Positions 50,843 to 63,729 of a DNA stretch of 64,000 nucleotides are shown one piece after another; position 1 is the stretch's first letter, and each line of letters starts with the position of its first letter. This DNA comes from Styela clava. Lineage: Eukaryota > Chordata > Ascidiacea > Stolidobranchia > Styelidae. The notes beneath the pieces are model-generated. The model saw nothing but the letters and a program-made list of their open reading frames with translations. It had not been told where the DNA came from and did no database searches. A program made the translations under genes and the position numbers. The stretch is from contig NC_135257.1 of assembly GCF_964204865.1 (NCBI RefSeq), positions 3,906,001 through 3,970,000 on the forward strand, given 5' to 3'.

Positions 50843-51052
50843 AATAAACGTGCAATTGTCAAAGTTGTTACATAATTTTTATTTAATTAAAATAGGATGA
50901 TGAAAATATAACCTGTTCATAGTTTCCAAAATGATTTAAACTCGTGGCTATGGCATTCGAATTCAATTGATTTTGAAAACGGAGATTCGTTGCGAACACT
51001 TGGCCTCAAATAATGATAATATGTTTTCGATATTTTCATCAAATGTTGTTGC

Positions 51053-51058
51053 AATAAA
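51053..51058 (+). promoter_or_regulatory. Candidate poly(A) signal, copy C
   Basis: AATAAA about 210 bp after the stop, in the context conserved after copies A and B. Confidence 0.4.
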
Positions 51059-51344
51059 TACATATAAAAAGATGAAGCTGGATTCCATTATTTTAAGCAC
51101 GTGCGAATTCTTCGTTCCATTTTAAATTATCCGCGGATACAATGCATGACCAACCTCTAACGAAACGGACTTCATTGCCTAAAAACCACTTTTGCCCAAA
51201 TCACCAAGTGCAAATTTACAACAGATTACGAAGAATCAAATATAATACCCTGAAATGCATTGTTACAGACAGAATCAATAAATCAGCGCCTCAAATATTT
51301 TCTATTAGGGAATATGCTTACGCTGGATTATCGTTAGCTTAAAG

Positions 51345-53694
51345 CAGGGGTCGGGAACCTATGGCTCGCGAGCCATATATGGCTCTTTTGGTGACCGCAT
51401 ATGGCTCCCAGTGAAAATCCAATATTCAAAGGTTAATCTTAGTATTGTTACCAGATTTCAGACTATTTTATGGCCAGGTATGGCAGAAAATTCGCCAACG
51501 CGCTCAGCGCATGTCTAAGTTTTGTGAGAGAATTGACAGACAAGCATTGTGACAAAACAGAGGATTCTGGAACTTTGAGACATCACGAAGTGATAGAATC
51601 GCGGAGCAAGGAAGTCTTCCGTCCGAAAAAAAAAACAGAAAGAAAGATGATGAGTATCGGGGATTTCAGCTTGAATGGACAGAGAAATTTGCCTTTGTGG
51701 AGAGAAAAGATCATTTAGTTTGTCTAATATGCAATGCTCAAATCGCGTCGATGAAACGGTCGAATGTAAAGAGACATTTTCACACATGCCACACATCCTT
51801 CGCATCTAAATATCCAGAGGGAGACATCAGGAAGGGGGCATGCTTGGAACTACTACGCCAAGTGAAAGCGAGTCAGCAGCAACTTCGAGCATGGTCTCAG
51901 AAAGGTAACTGTAATTCGGCTAGCTTTGCTGCCTCTTTAGCAATAGTGAAGAACGGAAAGCCGTTTACAGATGGCGAGTATGCCAAAATATTTATGCTTG
52001 ATGTGGCCAATGAACTTTTTGAGGACTTGTCAAAAAAAGATACAATAATAAAAAGAATTAAAGACGTGCCTCTGTCAGCACGTACTGTTCACGATCGCGC
52101 TATCATGATGGCAAATGAAGTGGAGGAAATACAATTAAAGGATATAAATAAAGCGGAATTATTTTCTCTTGCTTTTGATGAGTCTACGGACGTAAGCCAT
52201 TTATCACAGTTCAGTGTAATTGCAAGGTATGTTGTGGGTGACACACTGCGTGAAGAAAATCTTGCTGTTTTGCCACTGAAAGGAACAACACGAGGAGAAG
52301 ATTTATTTCGGTCTTTCATGGAGTTCGCAACGGAAAAAAGCTGCCGATTGATAATCTTGTTTCAGTGTGCACTGACGGAGCTCCTTGTATGATGGGGAAA
52401 AACAAAGGGTTTGTAGCGCTTCTTCCTGAACATGAAAAAAGGCCCATCCTAAGTTCCCCACTGCATTCTACATCAGGAAGCGCTTTGTGCTCAATTGTGT
52501 GGCAAGCAGTTTAGCGACGTAATGGATGTGGTCACTTCGGTGGTTAATTTTATTGTTGCCCGAGCTTTAAATGATCGCCAGTTTAAATCACTCATGGCTG
52601 AAGTTGGAAACAATTATCCCGGTTTGCTTTTGCACAGCAATGTGCGTTGGTTGTCAAGAGGGAAGGTGCTCAACCGTTTTGCAGAATGCTTAAATAAAAA
52701 CCGGACTTTTCTTAAGATGAAAAACGTTACGCATCCTGAGTTAACTAACCAATCCTGACTGGCTCCGGAAGTTTTATTATCTCGCGGACATGACTGAACA
52801 TCTCAATCAGCTCAATGTGAAAATGCAAGGAATTGGAAATACAATCCTATCCCTTCAACAAACTTTGTTTGCATTTGAAAAAAGGCTGGAGGTATTTATT
52901 GAGGATCTTGGAACGGGTCGTCTGTTACATTTCGAAAGGGTGAAAAACTTCAAAGATGTAATCACTGCAAATAATCCCACTCATGATTCCAATCTCCAGC
53001 AGCTAGTTGGCTTCACATGTATTCTCCTGCAGTCATTCAAAGCGCGATTTGCAGAATCTCGTGCGCGCATTAGTCTTTTTAAGTTCATCACTCATCCATA
53101 TGAGTGTGCTGTAAATGACGTCGACTTGAGTTACATTCCTGGTGTCTGCATCAAAAATTTTGAGTTAGAAGTTGCTGACCTAATGGTTTCAGACGTATGT
53201 GTCAACAAGTTCAAATCACTAAATGAAAATTTGGAAACACTTGAACGACAACAAGCGGAGCTCGCGATCAACCATAAATGAACAGAAATGAAAGAACTTC
53301 AACCCGCTGACCAGTTGATTGTCAAAACTTGGAACGCGCTTCCTGCCACTTACCGCACACTGAAAAGAGTGTGTATTGCTGTATTGACCATGTTTGGATC
53401 CACATATGCATGTGAGCAGTCGTTCTCACACTTGAAAAACAATAAGACAAACCAGCGATTTCGTTTAACAGATGAAAGCCTCAACGCCTGTATGAAACTT
53501 AACCTCACCAATTATCAACCAGACTTCAAGACCCTCAGTGACAACATGCAGCATCAGAAGTCACATTAAATGTATATTGGGACATTGTATGTTTTGACTT
53601 TTGAGTACAAATTCGTTTTATGGCTCGCACAGAAATAAAATTGAAAATATATTCGTTTTATGGCTCTCTTGACAATAAAGGTTCCCGACCCCTG
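51345..53694 (+). mobile_element. Decayed autonomous hAT transposon, 2,350 bp
   Basis: Perfect 15-bp inverted ends CAGGGGTCGGGAACC / GGTTCCCGACCCCTG, with an exact 8-bp duplication GCTTAAAG (51337-51344 and 53695-53702). Inside is one transposase gene on the plus strand, broken into five frames. GCGAGCC and TATGGCTC blocks repeat near both ends. It is inserted in the conserved 3' flank of copy C. Confidence 0.92.
51470..53569 (+). pseudogene. hAT transposase (ZBED5/GTF2IRD2-type), frameshifted
   Basis: In order: an N-terminal part whose frame changes near a poly-A run at 51628; a BED-like zinc finger (HLVCLICNAQ with HFHTCH, about 51713-51792); first catalytic region FDESTDVSHLSQFSVIARYV (about 52173-52232); second, CTDGAPCMMGKN, in a shifted frame near 52364; a HCILHQEALC motif near 52461 after another shift; NVRWLSRGKVL near 52638; then the hAT C-terminal dimerisation domain with ACEQSFSHLKNNKTNQRF near 53409-53462. 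Stops at about 52756 and 53279 and at least three frameshifts rule out a working enzyme. The domain order matches hAT transposases related to vertebrate ZBED5/GTF2IRD2-type genes. Confidence 0.9.
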
Positions 53695-53948
53695 GCTTAA
53701 AGAAATACCAAACATGTCGGTTACTCAGGCCCACTGATAGGGAGCGATCGAACCATTGGTTATTTATCCTTGGAGTTGTGAGCGCCCGCTTGTATACATT
53801 ACAGAATACAACTTATGCACATTTAATACAATCCTCGGCGTGGCAAACCAATCGTTACAACGATCCAAAAATTTGTAACGATGTTACCACTTAGACAGCA
53901 AATTGGGATGAGATTTATTCTGGTATAATCCGTATATGGATCCAAATA

Positions 53949-54234
53949 CGTATTTTACGGGCCATAAGGCGCATTGGATTATATGTGGCATTGTCAATAA
54001 ATTGCTTGAATAGGTTTTTTATTCATACATAAGGCGCACCGGACTATAAGAAGCCACAATTTTTTAAGAAGTTGAAGACAGCGTTTTATTTATGAAACAA
54101 TAGCACCGGTGCTGGTTTCGAGGAAAAAGTATAAGGCACTACCTGATCCATACATTCGGCGCACCGGCTTAGGTGCACGATCAATTTTCGAGAAAAATAA
54201 AACTTAAAGTGCGCTTTATGGTCCTCAAAATACG
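53949..54234. mobile_element. Pogo/Tc1-like MITE, 286 bp, near complete
   Basis: Bounded by TA on both sides (53947-53948 and 54235-54236). The left end CGTATTTTACGGGCCATAAG mirrors the right end CTTTATGGTCCTCAAAATACG with few differences. Internal GGCGCA/TGCGCC repeats are present. This is the best-preserved of at least six copies in the window. Confidence 0.7.
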
Positions 54235-54236
54235 TA

Positions 54237-55320
54237 CATGCCCATCGATAGTTGCATGGTGTGGACAATTTATTATTGAGAAAAATGTTCAGAAAAAAAT
54301 AGTTTAATGAAATCAAAATTGACGTTAATATTAGAAAATAGATGATGTATGGCTAGTTTCCAACAAAGTGACAGCAGATGCTCGCGGATGTGGCCTTTGC
54401 GGAAAACGCGAGTCAACATAGTCGTTTGAACAAGAATCAACACGTTTGGTTCGACTTTTCACATCTTCAGCGTCAACCCCTATGATACGAAATTTCATTT
54501 TATTTGCAAAAATCACCAGCAGAAACTTTCAAAAATAAGTTTTCGTTAAGATTATGTCTAATGTGATATATTGGCCCGATTTTGTGATTAAATTTGTTGA
54601 GATAGCATGCTGATGATCATTAGAAAGTTGCTTATCCATGTTTGCAGATTTTCGTCGTCACATATGGATATTAAACTATAGTTACTTTGTCGATTTTTTC
54701 AAACTTCATTTATTTGTTCCTGGATAATTTGATAGACACAAATGAGATATCTTATTGTATGTGTATATCCTAATCAGGTTATACATATAATTAATCAAAT
54801 AATACAAGCTATCACTCACTATACAAATTTGCCGGACACAAAACTTTCAGAATTCAAGTTTATTTACTTAAAGCAAACAAAGATGAATGTAGGACACGGC
54901 TTGAGCAAACAGGTAACCGGATCACGCGATCTATCATTGACAGAGTTTTTGTTGAAAAAAATTGCTACATCACTGCTGGCATATAAAAAAACGCGATGAT
55001 GATGCAGATATCGTTAAAATAGTATGGATTTTGAAATCTCGCATTTTCTGTTTATTTCTGTATTAATCAATACCCATGAATTATTGTGCAAGTTTTTGAA
55101 GTTTGCATTACAGGCCAGTAGTTTTTTATTCAGTGAAATATTCAATACTGGCGAAGAATTGCTTTAGGATAATGGGACATACAGGAATTGTAGTATTATA
55201 CTTTCAAGGCTGGATTATGAAAATAATGCGCCCCGATTGTACTAGAATTTAGGATATTTTCCTTTTGAAATTTTCCGTTTGCAAATGTCACTGAACTTGA
55301 CTGCGTTAATTGTAAAGTTA
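54237..55320. other. Interval upstream of copy D
   Basis: Repeat block related to the regions before A, B and C. There is no gene; the frames at 54331-54999 are repeat sequence. Confidence 0.5.
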
Positions 55321-55450
55321 AAAGTAATAAAGGCTGAAGGAATCTCCAGACTAGGCGAACACCAATTTGACAGGGTTAAAACGAACATTTAAGGGTACTT
55401 TTCACTACTTATTTGCCTAATTCGTAATAGAACTGTAAATTAGGTTCATT
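55321..55450 (+). promoter_or_regulatory. Conserved 5' flank of copy D
   Basis: Shares AACGAACATTTAAGGGTACT and GAACTGTAAATTAGGTTCATT-type sequence with copy C just before the ATG. Confidence 0.4.
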
Positions 55451-55626
55451 ATGCCGTTCAGAAGTCATTTACCAGATGTACAACTTTCAGAAAAATCATT
55501 ATCAGAATTTGTTTTTCACCAAATAAAAGATCTTGGAGATAAAATTGCTTTGGTAAGTAAGTCTTATTGAGGAAATATCAAAATTGCAATATAACTTGCC
55601 CAACGGAATATAATATAGATATTAAC

Positions 55627-55657
<31 letters not shown>

Positions 55658-58600
55658 ACATATAATATAGATTGTTGTTCAATTTTCAGATGATTTAGTG
55701 AATTTAATTAAACGATAATTGGTTTACAATAGTATCACGATGAATATTCTACATCCACTCACAGAGTGATTCATTTAGGTCTATCGAGGCCATGTGGTCG
55801 GTAACTCGGCATGCACGGTCAATATTGACTTTTTTTACTTAAGAAGTTGGGGACCTAGGCCTACAATTTTCATTTGGTGTGTGAATTAGGTAACACTTCA
55901 CGATCGGTAATAAAGGGAAAGCGTTTCAGACGACACCGAAAAAGCAAAATGAGCGCAGGAAGCGCAATAGAGTGTAGAATAGAAAGTATAAATTGCAAAA
56001 TTCCCAGCCATTCTTAAAGTCTACGTCCATGGCATTCCAGTCATGAAATTTATTCAACATATGTATGGCCGCTCGTGTTATAACATTCAAAAATACTAAA
56101 TTTGCATCTGATTATGCATGTGAAGCCTCGCAATATGTTAAGCAAGTCAGGAATATATGCACATTTCATACTTGATTTATTATACAATAATTCCACTCAA
56201 GTAACAAATATGTTTCCGCAGATTAATGTATTTTCATATTCGGCCACCTAGAAGAAGAGGCAAGCAAACTTTTACCTGATTAGTAATGTGTGATCCGCAT
56301 TTGTATAATATTATTGAAATAATATAAGCATTTATGTGTATCGTATTGTTATTTACATTATAATATTATTTATTACCGTGTGTCATTTACACAGTGAACT
56401 TAGTCGAAAAGAGATCTTTTTGTATGTACTAGAAACTAGACAGACATGCGAGTAGATTGGTGTCATTTATAGCGCTTGATCATGTGAAGCACAACAAACC
56501 ATTGCGCACCAAGAGTTAACTGCTTAAGTATTCTCGCTATTGTTTAGTAACGCAGAGAATATTATATCACTGAACATAGAATACATTTTATTCAGGTTGA
56601 CAATTCAATCGGTGGAAAGTCGTTAACATTCAAGCAAGTCTATGACCAATCAAGAAACTGTGCTGGGTATTTACACAAAGCGGGACTTGGCAAAGGTGAT
56701 GTTGTTGGCCTTTGCTCTCTTTCTTCACTCAAGTTCCCAGTGGCAATGTTGGGTATCCTTGCCTGTGGCGGTGTTGTCACTCCTTGTAACCCTGCGTATA
56801 GCGAAGGTAAGTATTTGGTGCTTCAAAATTGACCTGATCCGAGATTTATTTCACATTATTGATTTATGTACAATACAAACCAGTACTTACTGGCATCTCC
56901 GCGTAAAAAATAAATATAATATCTTACATTCATATATCATTTTCCTGGATTAGGCTTTGCGAACACATTGCGTATAGCTTTCAAACACGCAAACTATGAT
57001 TTTGTACTTCGTCCGTTAAGCAATCTGATTTTTGGTGCGCTTCAGCTTTCGTCGAAAATTAAAGAATGAATATCAATTCATATGAATATTATATCATCTA
57101 CCAAAGAATTATATCTATCCTAACATAACATATGACATGAATTTACTCCCTATGTTCACTTTAGCATTTACACCACAATATATATCTACACTAACTCAAA
57201 ACAGTGCGACAAGTGTAGCAAAGTGGGACAAATAGGGCATGACATTTTGAAGACACATAGGATACAAACATAATTAATGATTTCCATTGCTCTCACTAGT
57301 TTCTACCGCAATATAACTCAGAACAGTGGGACATGTGTAGCAAAGTGGGAAAATTGAGTCATGAAATTAAGACACATCTGTTTGAAACAATCCTTCTCCA
57401 CATTAGACAAATTAATGATTTTTGATGGCTTTAACAGGACAAATTTCAAAAATAACTTTACCCACAAACCTTCAACTCAGCATGGTTGTATTTGTAGGCC
57501 TACAAATGTTTATTATTCTCTGCCAAAAGAAAAAATAAATCAATTTATTCTAAAAACGAAATAAATAAAGCATATTAAACTGCTATTATGAACGTTTCTG
57601 TTTGAGAAAATCACCAAAAAAATATATTTACAGGAGAAATATTACAACAATTTCAAATTTCAAAACCAAAGATGGTATTTGTACACGAAGACTGCTTGAA
57701 TGCAATGAAGGAAGTCCAGAGAAAAACTGATTCTTTAGAGGTAGCATCATTCATCAGATAGAAACGTATCTTTGCTCATTACAACAGGCTCCCTTATTAT
57801 TTGTAGTAAGCCGCCCCCACTTTTATTCCATGTGACGTCAATTCGCATACGTTATGCAAGAAATACTAGTGCATTATAGCCACACCAATGACATCTTTTT
57901 GAAATTTTCAGACGTTTTTATATACAATGTATATATCTGTTTGTATATTTATTTAATTTCTCATAGATGTTTATAATATTTTATATATTATAAATTCTAG
58001 AAAATGTTTATCATTGGAGAAAGCAATGAATTCACAACAATGAGCGAGATGATTGGTGACGAATATAGTGAAGGTTTGTTTATATAGAAAACATTTTACT
58101 TATAAATTTCATCACTATATTCCAATGTAGTATCACTATCCATTCATATCACTATCCATATGTGATATTTCTTTTTCCCAGATTTCCCAAAGCACATTGC
58201 TATCAACGCTGACAAAGATGTAGCTATATTGCCGTATTCTAGCGGAACGACGGGTCTCCCAAAAAGCGTTATGCTAAGTCACAGGAATTTAACATCCTCC
58301 TTCTTGATATTTCGGTGAGCTTTTTCTGATAAGCAGGTAGTTCTAGCATGCTGGAAACATAATTGCATGAATCGAATATTAATTTCACTGTAATATTTGT
58401 TTAATAAAAAAGGCGTTTTTGCAGAACGATTGAAACCAATGTATAGACTCCGATATAATGTCGAATCTAATATTTCAGTGACAGAGTACAACACGAAACC
58501 TCAGATATTTCATACTCGGACCGTCCAATGTATCATGCGGGTGGATTCTGGGAGTTAATTAGATCACTATCTATGGGACAAAAGCTTGTTTTGGAGAAAG

Positions 58601-61600
58601 AGTTTGATACGAAGACTATGCTACGAGCGATTGAAAAATATAAGGTAATACAGCGATAGAAATATAAGGAAATATATTTGTGTGTGTGTATCTTTAAAAA
58701 GGTCTACCCTACAGTCTCTTTCCAAAATTTGTGCCTTGTTGTTGTTAGATAAAAAGTTATGGGTGGGCACTAACATAATGTGATGAACCTAATATAGAAA
58801 TAAACAAGCTCGTAAACTAGGCTTTTATCAGCTCAAGCGTCAACTAAGAGTCGCAAAGCAGCACAAACCAAAGGACGAACAGTATAAGTCAGCAGGCTCA
58901 CCAATCACCACATTTTCACCAACTGATAAAAGTATAATATTAACTCAATACTGAAACATTAATCTGAAATGAAGGAATTCAAAAAATTTTCAATGACCAG
59001 GCCCAGTCTCCATAACGATCAGACGACTCGACCGACGAATAGGCATCCCTTCCTTCTTCATTGAAGAAGAAGTTCCGTGTGCTACTTCAACTAAGTAAAC
59101 AGAAGGAATTGTGTCAACGTTCTTCGAATTAGAATTTTCAAAACTGGATGGCGCATCCTGATGAGATGAATCCGATACGGGTTTAGACTTTTCAATTTCC
59201 AATTGCTTGCCATCCGATTGTACAGTTTTAGGTCGCGCCAGATCTCTTGTTGAAACGGAGGATTCTCGACCATCAAGATAAAGGATTAACAAGTACTTGA
59301 TGTTAGCTTCAAGAAGTTCAACTTCTTCACAAATCGGATCACTTTTCGCTCGTACGAACTTGTGTAGAAGTACTTTACCGCCATTTCAAAACCGGTCTGG
59401 TATGAAGTTTACAAGCATTAACCGCCTTTTAGAATTGAACAAGCGATTATGTGGCGTAGTAGCAGTGGAGGTGCAGAGAAGTGATCTTGTCGCATGAAGA
59501 TCGTCTCGTAAAACTTCCTCCCAAGCACTCTAAGGCAGATTTCTTGATAACAGCATTAGTTTGATAGTTTTCCATATGGTCTGGTTCGCTCTTTCGCATT
59601 GGGAATTCCTTTTCGGGTGATAAAGTATTGTTCTCTCCCAAGGCCGAGTAGCTTTTAACCAAGTGATGGCCCTCATTAAATATATTGAAATTGGATTTTA
59701 TATGGGCACATTGTCGACAATTAACACATTTCATCTTTGCGGTATCAACTGAAAAGGGCAAAGAATTATTAGAGCGTATAAAATGAAGTAATCGACGAAC
59801 CAGGATGACCCAATCGAGCATGAACTTAGTGACAAATGGTGCAACAAGTGTTGCTAGCACAAATGTTTAACAATGCGTCTAATGTCACATTTTCTTCACC
59901 CGGGCGATGGACAATTTCTTAGCCAAACACAGAAAGTTCTAGTTTCCACAATTGTAATTTTGATTTTACTTTTATGATTTTTCCAAAAAATGTTGGCCAG
60001 AGCTTTTTGATTTGTTATCAATTTAACTTCTTTCCATGCAAAAGATATTCCATTTTTCTTACATCTTCAACAATCACACCAGGATGCCTTAATTCCGATT
60101 TACTGAGTGTTCGATGGTTACAGACGACCGGCCATCCTCTTTGACTCAAAATGGCTGCAAGGACAAAGTCGGACCCATTACACTCAATAACAAACGGTTC
60201 ATCTCATATACTATTCCCAATCACGCTTTTAACAAATCAGCTTTCGACTGATTAAAAGAAGATGATGCTTCGTCTCTGTATGGAAACCGTGTATTAGTTG
60301 AATATAGCTTCAATTTTTCGGAAAATTTAGATATCCATTTCGAATAGTTGGCAAATATTCTCATGCAACGTTTCAAAATATTTCCATTTTAAAGTGGTTT
60401 AAGATTAATATGAGGCTGCTTATGATCAGTATCTGGTCGAATTTTGCCATGTGATACCAAACTCCCAAGAAGTTGCAGCTCAGTCACTGAAAATACAAAT
60501 TTATTTATTTAATGTCAAACTTGCCGCTCCGCAGCATTTATAAAGGCTTCCAATCGTTTGTCATGTTCCAGTTGATCATCCCCGTAAATTTTGACGTTAT
60601 CTAACTAATCAAGGGTGCCTTCAAGATTTTCACGCTGGATGAAGAAGTCCATATATCTCTAAAATACAGCCACTCTGAAGGGAACCCAGCAAAATTGATA
60701 TAAAGAGTCAGCAGCTTCGAACCCAGTATAAGGTCTGTCAACGTCAGAAATAGGAATTTGGAGATAGGCCAAACGTGAATCATTAGTACTGTAGATCTTT
60801 CCTTCAGCAACCTCGTTAAATATATTGTTTATGTGAGGTAAGTGATATGCGACAAAACCAGTGTATCTATTTATTGTTTGTGAATAGTCAATAACAAGAT
60901 GTTTTTACGTCTTTGGTCCAACGTGACCAATACTTGAGCGCTCCACGGCGACTCTGACCGTTCTATAATGCCTTCCCGCAACAAACGTGCAATTTCATCT
61001 TCAATAAACTTTAGATCATCAAGGCTATAATTTCTAGGCCTGACAGCAATGAGCATACAGTTATCGTCAATAAATCGAAAAATACATAAAGGTTCACTTA
61101 CTTTGACGCTAGCCAAATTGCAGCCCTTTTTACGAACGGACAAGGAGTCGCAGTCTCCGTTGAATTTGAAGACAACTCGATGATTGCTCAGAAAATCTTG
61201 GCCCAGTATGATGTCCGCACACTGATTTTTCACAACACCAAACTTTATAGCACGACACACTTTCGTTCCAACCTCCAGAGGTGCATCAACGAACCCAATT
61301 GTCTGCGCAACTGCTTCGTTCGAAGCATGTCCAATTACAGTGTTTGAACCATAGAGGATAAGGCCAAGATTTTTAGCCACGGATACCTTCATGCAAATCT
61401 GTGAAGCTCCGGAGTCTAGTAGAGCCATCAGAGGATTTTCCGCATTATTAGCTGTAATAGTCGATCGTGATAATGGAATAGAAACAACGTTCATAATTAA
61501 AGTAAGGTACACATAATATATAAACTACACTCACTGCAGTATCGTTTTTCGTGTTTATAAGAATACTGAATACGGCGCACAAATCCTAGCATTCCATTTT

Positions 61601-63642
61601 TTTTTTTCATTTTTATCGTAATCAAATGCAGACTTGTGAGGCACGTCAATAAGTTACAGCCGACATGAAGGGATTTCAATTAGCATCGACTTGATGTGTT
61701 TACATTTTGATTGATTACATTTTGATTGAAAATAATATAAAAATTATTATCGTATACGGTAATTTAATTTAGTCGAGATAGTTCGTGCGGCCTCGGCAAT
61801 AAATCTTAAAGGAAATTTTGTCGTAATTAATTGTTTTCATCCTCATTTTCGATAGTGACCGAACATGACAGAAATTTATTCATTTATTGCAATCTAGAGC
61901 GTATATAGTAGTTCCTAATTAAATAATATTTAGTTTCAATCACGGATTTTATCGTTATCGTTCGTATCGTTATCGAGTCGTTGATGACAATATCGTTCAG
62001 TTTAATTTAAGGGTATTAATTTATAATCAAAAATAAAATCATAACAGCCGACATGAAATATTTAAATCAGCGCCGACTCGAAAAATAAAACACGATTTTC
62101 AGTATTAATTCCCCATTATTGGCTGATGGAAATTTGGGAATCGGGTTCACTCATTTGATTATGACGATGGTCGCGCAATAACATTTGCGTTTTGCTGAAC
62201 CAACGAATGGTCCAGTGTGAACCAACGATTGGTTCAGTGATCAAAATAAAAATGAAACCTGTGGTAGTTGCCCTGAAGATCACCCAGCAACTAGGTGCCA
62301 CCGCATTGGCCAGTTTGTTTCCCGCGGGTACGTGCAATTTGCCTCACTAAGTTTCAGTTGCTAACAAAATTCAGTGATGAGACGATTATAGCGTAACAGT
62401 GGAAACAAAATAAAACGATGAAAAAAAATAAAACTAGAATAGCAAAATAATAAAAAGGAAAGCAAAAATATAAAAGAATAAATTATAATTTTCATGTGAG
62501 GGTGCTTATTTTCGTACATTACGTTCTCTTTCAACTGTCAACTTTTAACGCTTTCTCTCACCTCCCCCGACCGCTGTTTTCTCATTCACCGCGGTCTTCG
62601 CTTAGCCTAGACGGCCAACGACAAAGGTAAACAAAAATACCGTTCGTGGTTTTTAATTCGTTATTTCTCTGATCTTTCTTCTTTCCCTGTGTACCCTGTC
62701 TTATTTATTATGCAGTAATCGAATAATGACATGTATTTGCTACGGGTTTTAATCATTATTTTAATTTATGCGGATATTATGTCCTAGTTTTGAGAGAGCT
62801 TGGAACGGATTAGGGCATTTACAAGTAAAATTTGTCCCCACATACGGAATATCTACTTATGAAGAGGCTTCCGGAACGAATTAATTTCGTAGGTAGAGTT
62901 TCTACTGTATTTGTTTTTAGGAGTACGACAGTGGTTTAATTGACTCTATTCAGCCCACGTCGTCTACTACAGTACGAGTCCTTGAAATTAAATTAAGTAC
63001 ATTATATACTCATCAACCTATTGAAATTGTTCTAATATCATTTTGTGGTTTTAGATCACCGGTCTTATGACGGTACCATCAATCCTAATCCAACTAGTTA
63101 ACGATGACACCATCGCAAATTACGATGTAACCAGTCTTAAACTAGTAGCATGCGGAGGGGCAGCACTTTCTCAGGACATATTAAAGAAAATAGCACAAAA
63201 GTTCGATGTCATCATAAGACCAGGTAAATGTTAGATAATACAGAAAGTGTATTTTCAAACTAATTATACTCACAAAGTTTCGGATATACACTACGGTGTT
63301 ATACTAATATAATAGAGATTAAAAAAGGTTGGTCTGTGCAAGAGCCAAATGGCCACCATCGTCCTACACTAATTTGGTGTAATACATATATGCGTACAAG
63401 CTGCCACCCAGACGTTTGAACCTATTTGAAGAAAAGTGCCACATCTAGGTAGCAACTACAACAAAATGAAATTCGAATTAATCCTAAAAAATGATTATTA
63501 AACGAGATAACAGAAAACAGGATTACTCACTTGTATTTATCAAGCGTATGGAATGACAGAATGTCCTTGTATCGCCTTCCATTTCGGAGAAGATAGTTTA
63601 TTTGACGGCGTTAGAAACATTTGCCCAAATACGAAGGTCAAG
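55451..63642 (+). CDS. 4-coumarate:CoA ligase/luciferase-like acyl-CoA synthetase, copy D (exons 1-8, runs off the window)
   Basis: Exons: 55451-55552, 56596-56806, 57634-57740, 58001-58073, 58182-58314, 58479-58644, 63055-63223, 63545-63642. All eight are open, in phase and the same length as in A-C; the remaining four would lie past 64000. Motifs seen: [11 protein letters not shown] (about 183-193), and AYGMTECP (about 321-328) with the canonical Gly that C and E lack. Exon 2 ends YSEG in place of YSVG and reads CSLSSLKFP in place of CSPSSLEFP. Intron 6 is 4.4 kb because a Ty3/Gypsy element has inserted on the opposite strand. Whether the gene still works depends on splicing over this intron and on the unseen exons. 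Confidence 0.82.
55627..55653. repeat. AT dinucleotide microsatellite
   Basis: Run of AT units in intron 1 of copy D. It is flanked by a short direct repeat of TAACATAT sequence. Confidence 0.8.
58990..59860 (-). pseudogene. Gypsy integrase remnants and pol C-terminus
   Basis: The frame 59860-59447 keeps the integrase zinc-binding end: [15 protein letters not shown] followed by [11 protein letters not shown]. The catalytic core is deleted. A shifted frame near 59560-59620 then gives a late-integrase stretch with [10 protein letters not shown]. The frame 59292-58990 starts with [15 protein letters not shown], typical of the pol C-terminus, and ends in a low-complexity Ser-rich tail. It is a dead element. 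Confidence 0.7.
60600..61512 (-). pseudogene. Gypsy protease and start of reverse transcriptase
   Basis: The first frame (61512-60871) has the retropepsin motif [12 protein letters not shown], then [13 protein letters not shown], typical of the second half of the protease fold. It then has the RT lead-in [20 protein letters not shown]. The reading goes on after a frame change with [11 protein letters not shown] and [18 protein letters not shown], matching RT palm motifs of Ty3/Gypsy elements. A stop interrupts near 60602. The YxDD box is not intact; only [12 protein letters not shown]-like residues remain nearby. Confidence 0.75.
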
Positions 63643-63729
63643 GTGAGTAGGATCAAGTATATTTCACAATCATTCATAATATGATAGGTGGTTAATGGTG
63701 ATAATAAACTTAACTGTGAAGTTATAGAG

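Larger units (their letters stand above)
58777..62907 (-). mobile_element. Degenerate Ty3/Gypsy-type LTR retrotransposon in intron 6 of copy D
   Basis: Intron 6 sequence shared with copies A and C breaks at about 58776 and resumes at about 62908 (TATTTGTTTTTAGG). Between them, on the minus strand, pol domains run from 61512 down to 58990: aspartic protease, reverse transcriptase, an RNase H trace, integrase zinc finger, and an integrase C-terminal part. Stops, shifts and a missing integrase core show it is dead. I could not identify a pair of long terminal repeats or a target duplication, so the outer limits are approximate. Confidence 0.75.

Noticed and set aside
58777-62907. Long terminal repeats of the Gypsy element
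   Set aside because: I compared sequence near both edges and found no matching pair or short target duplication, so no LTRs are annotated.
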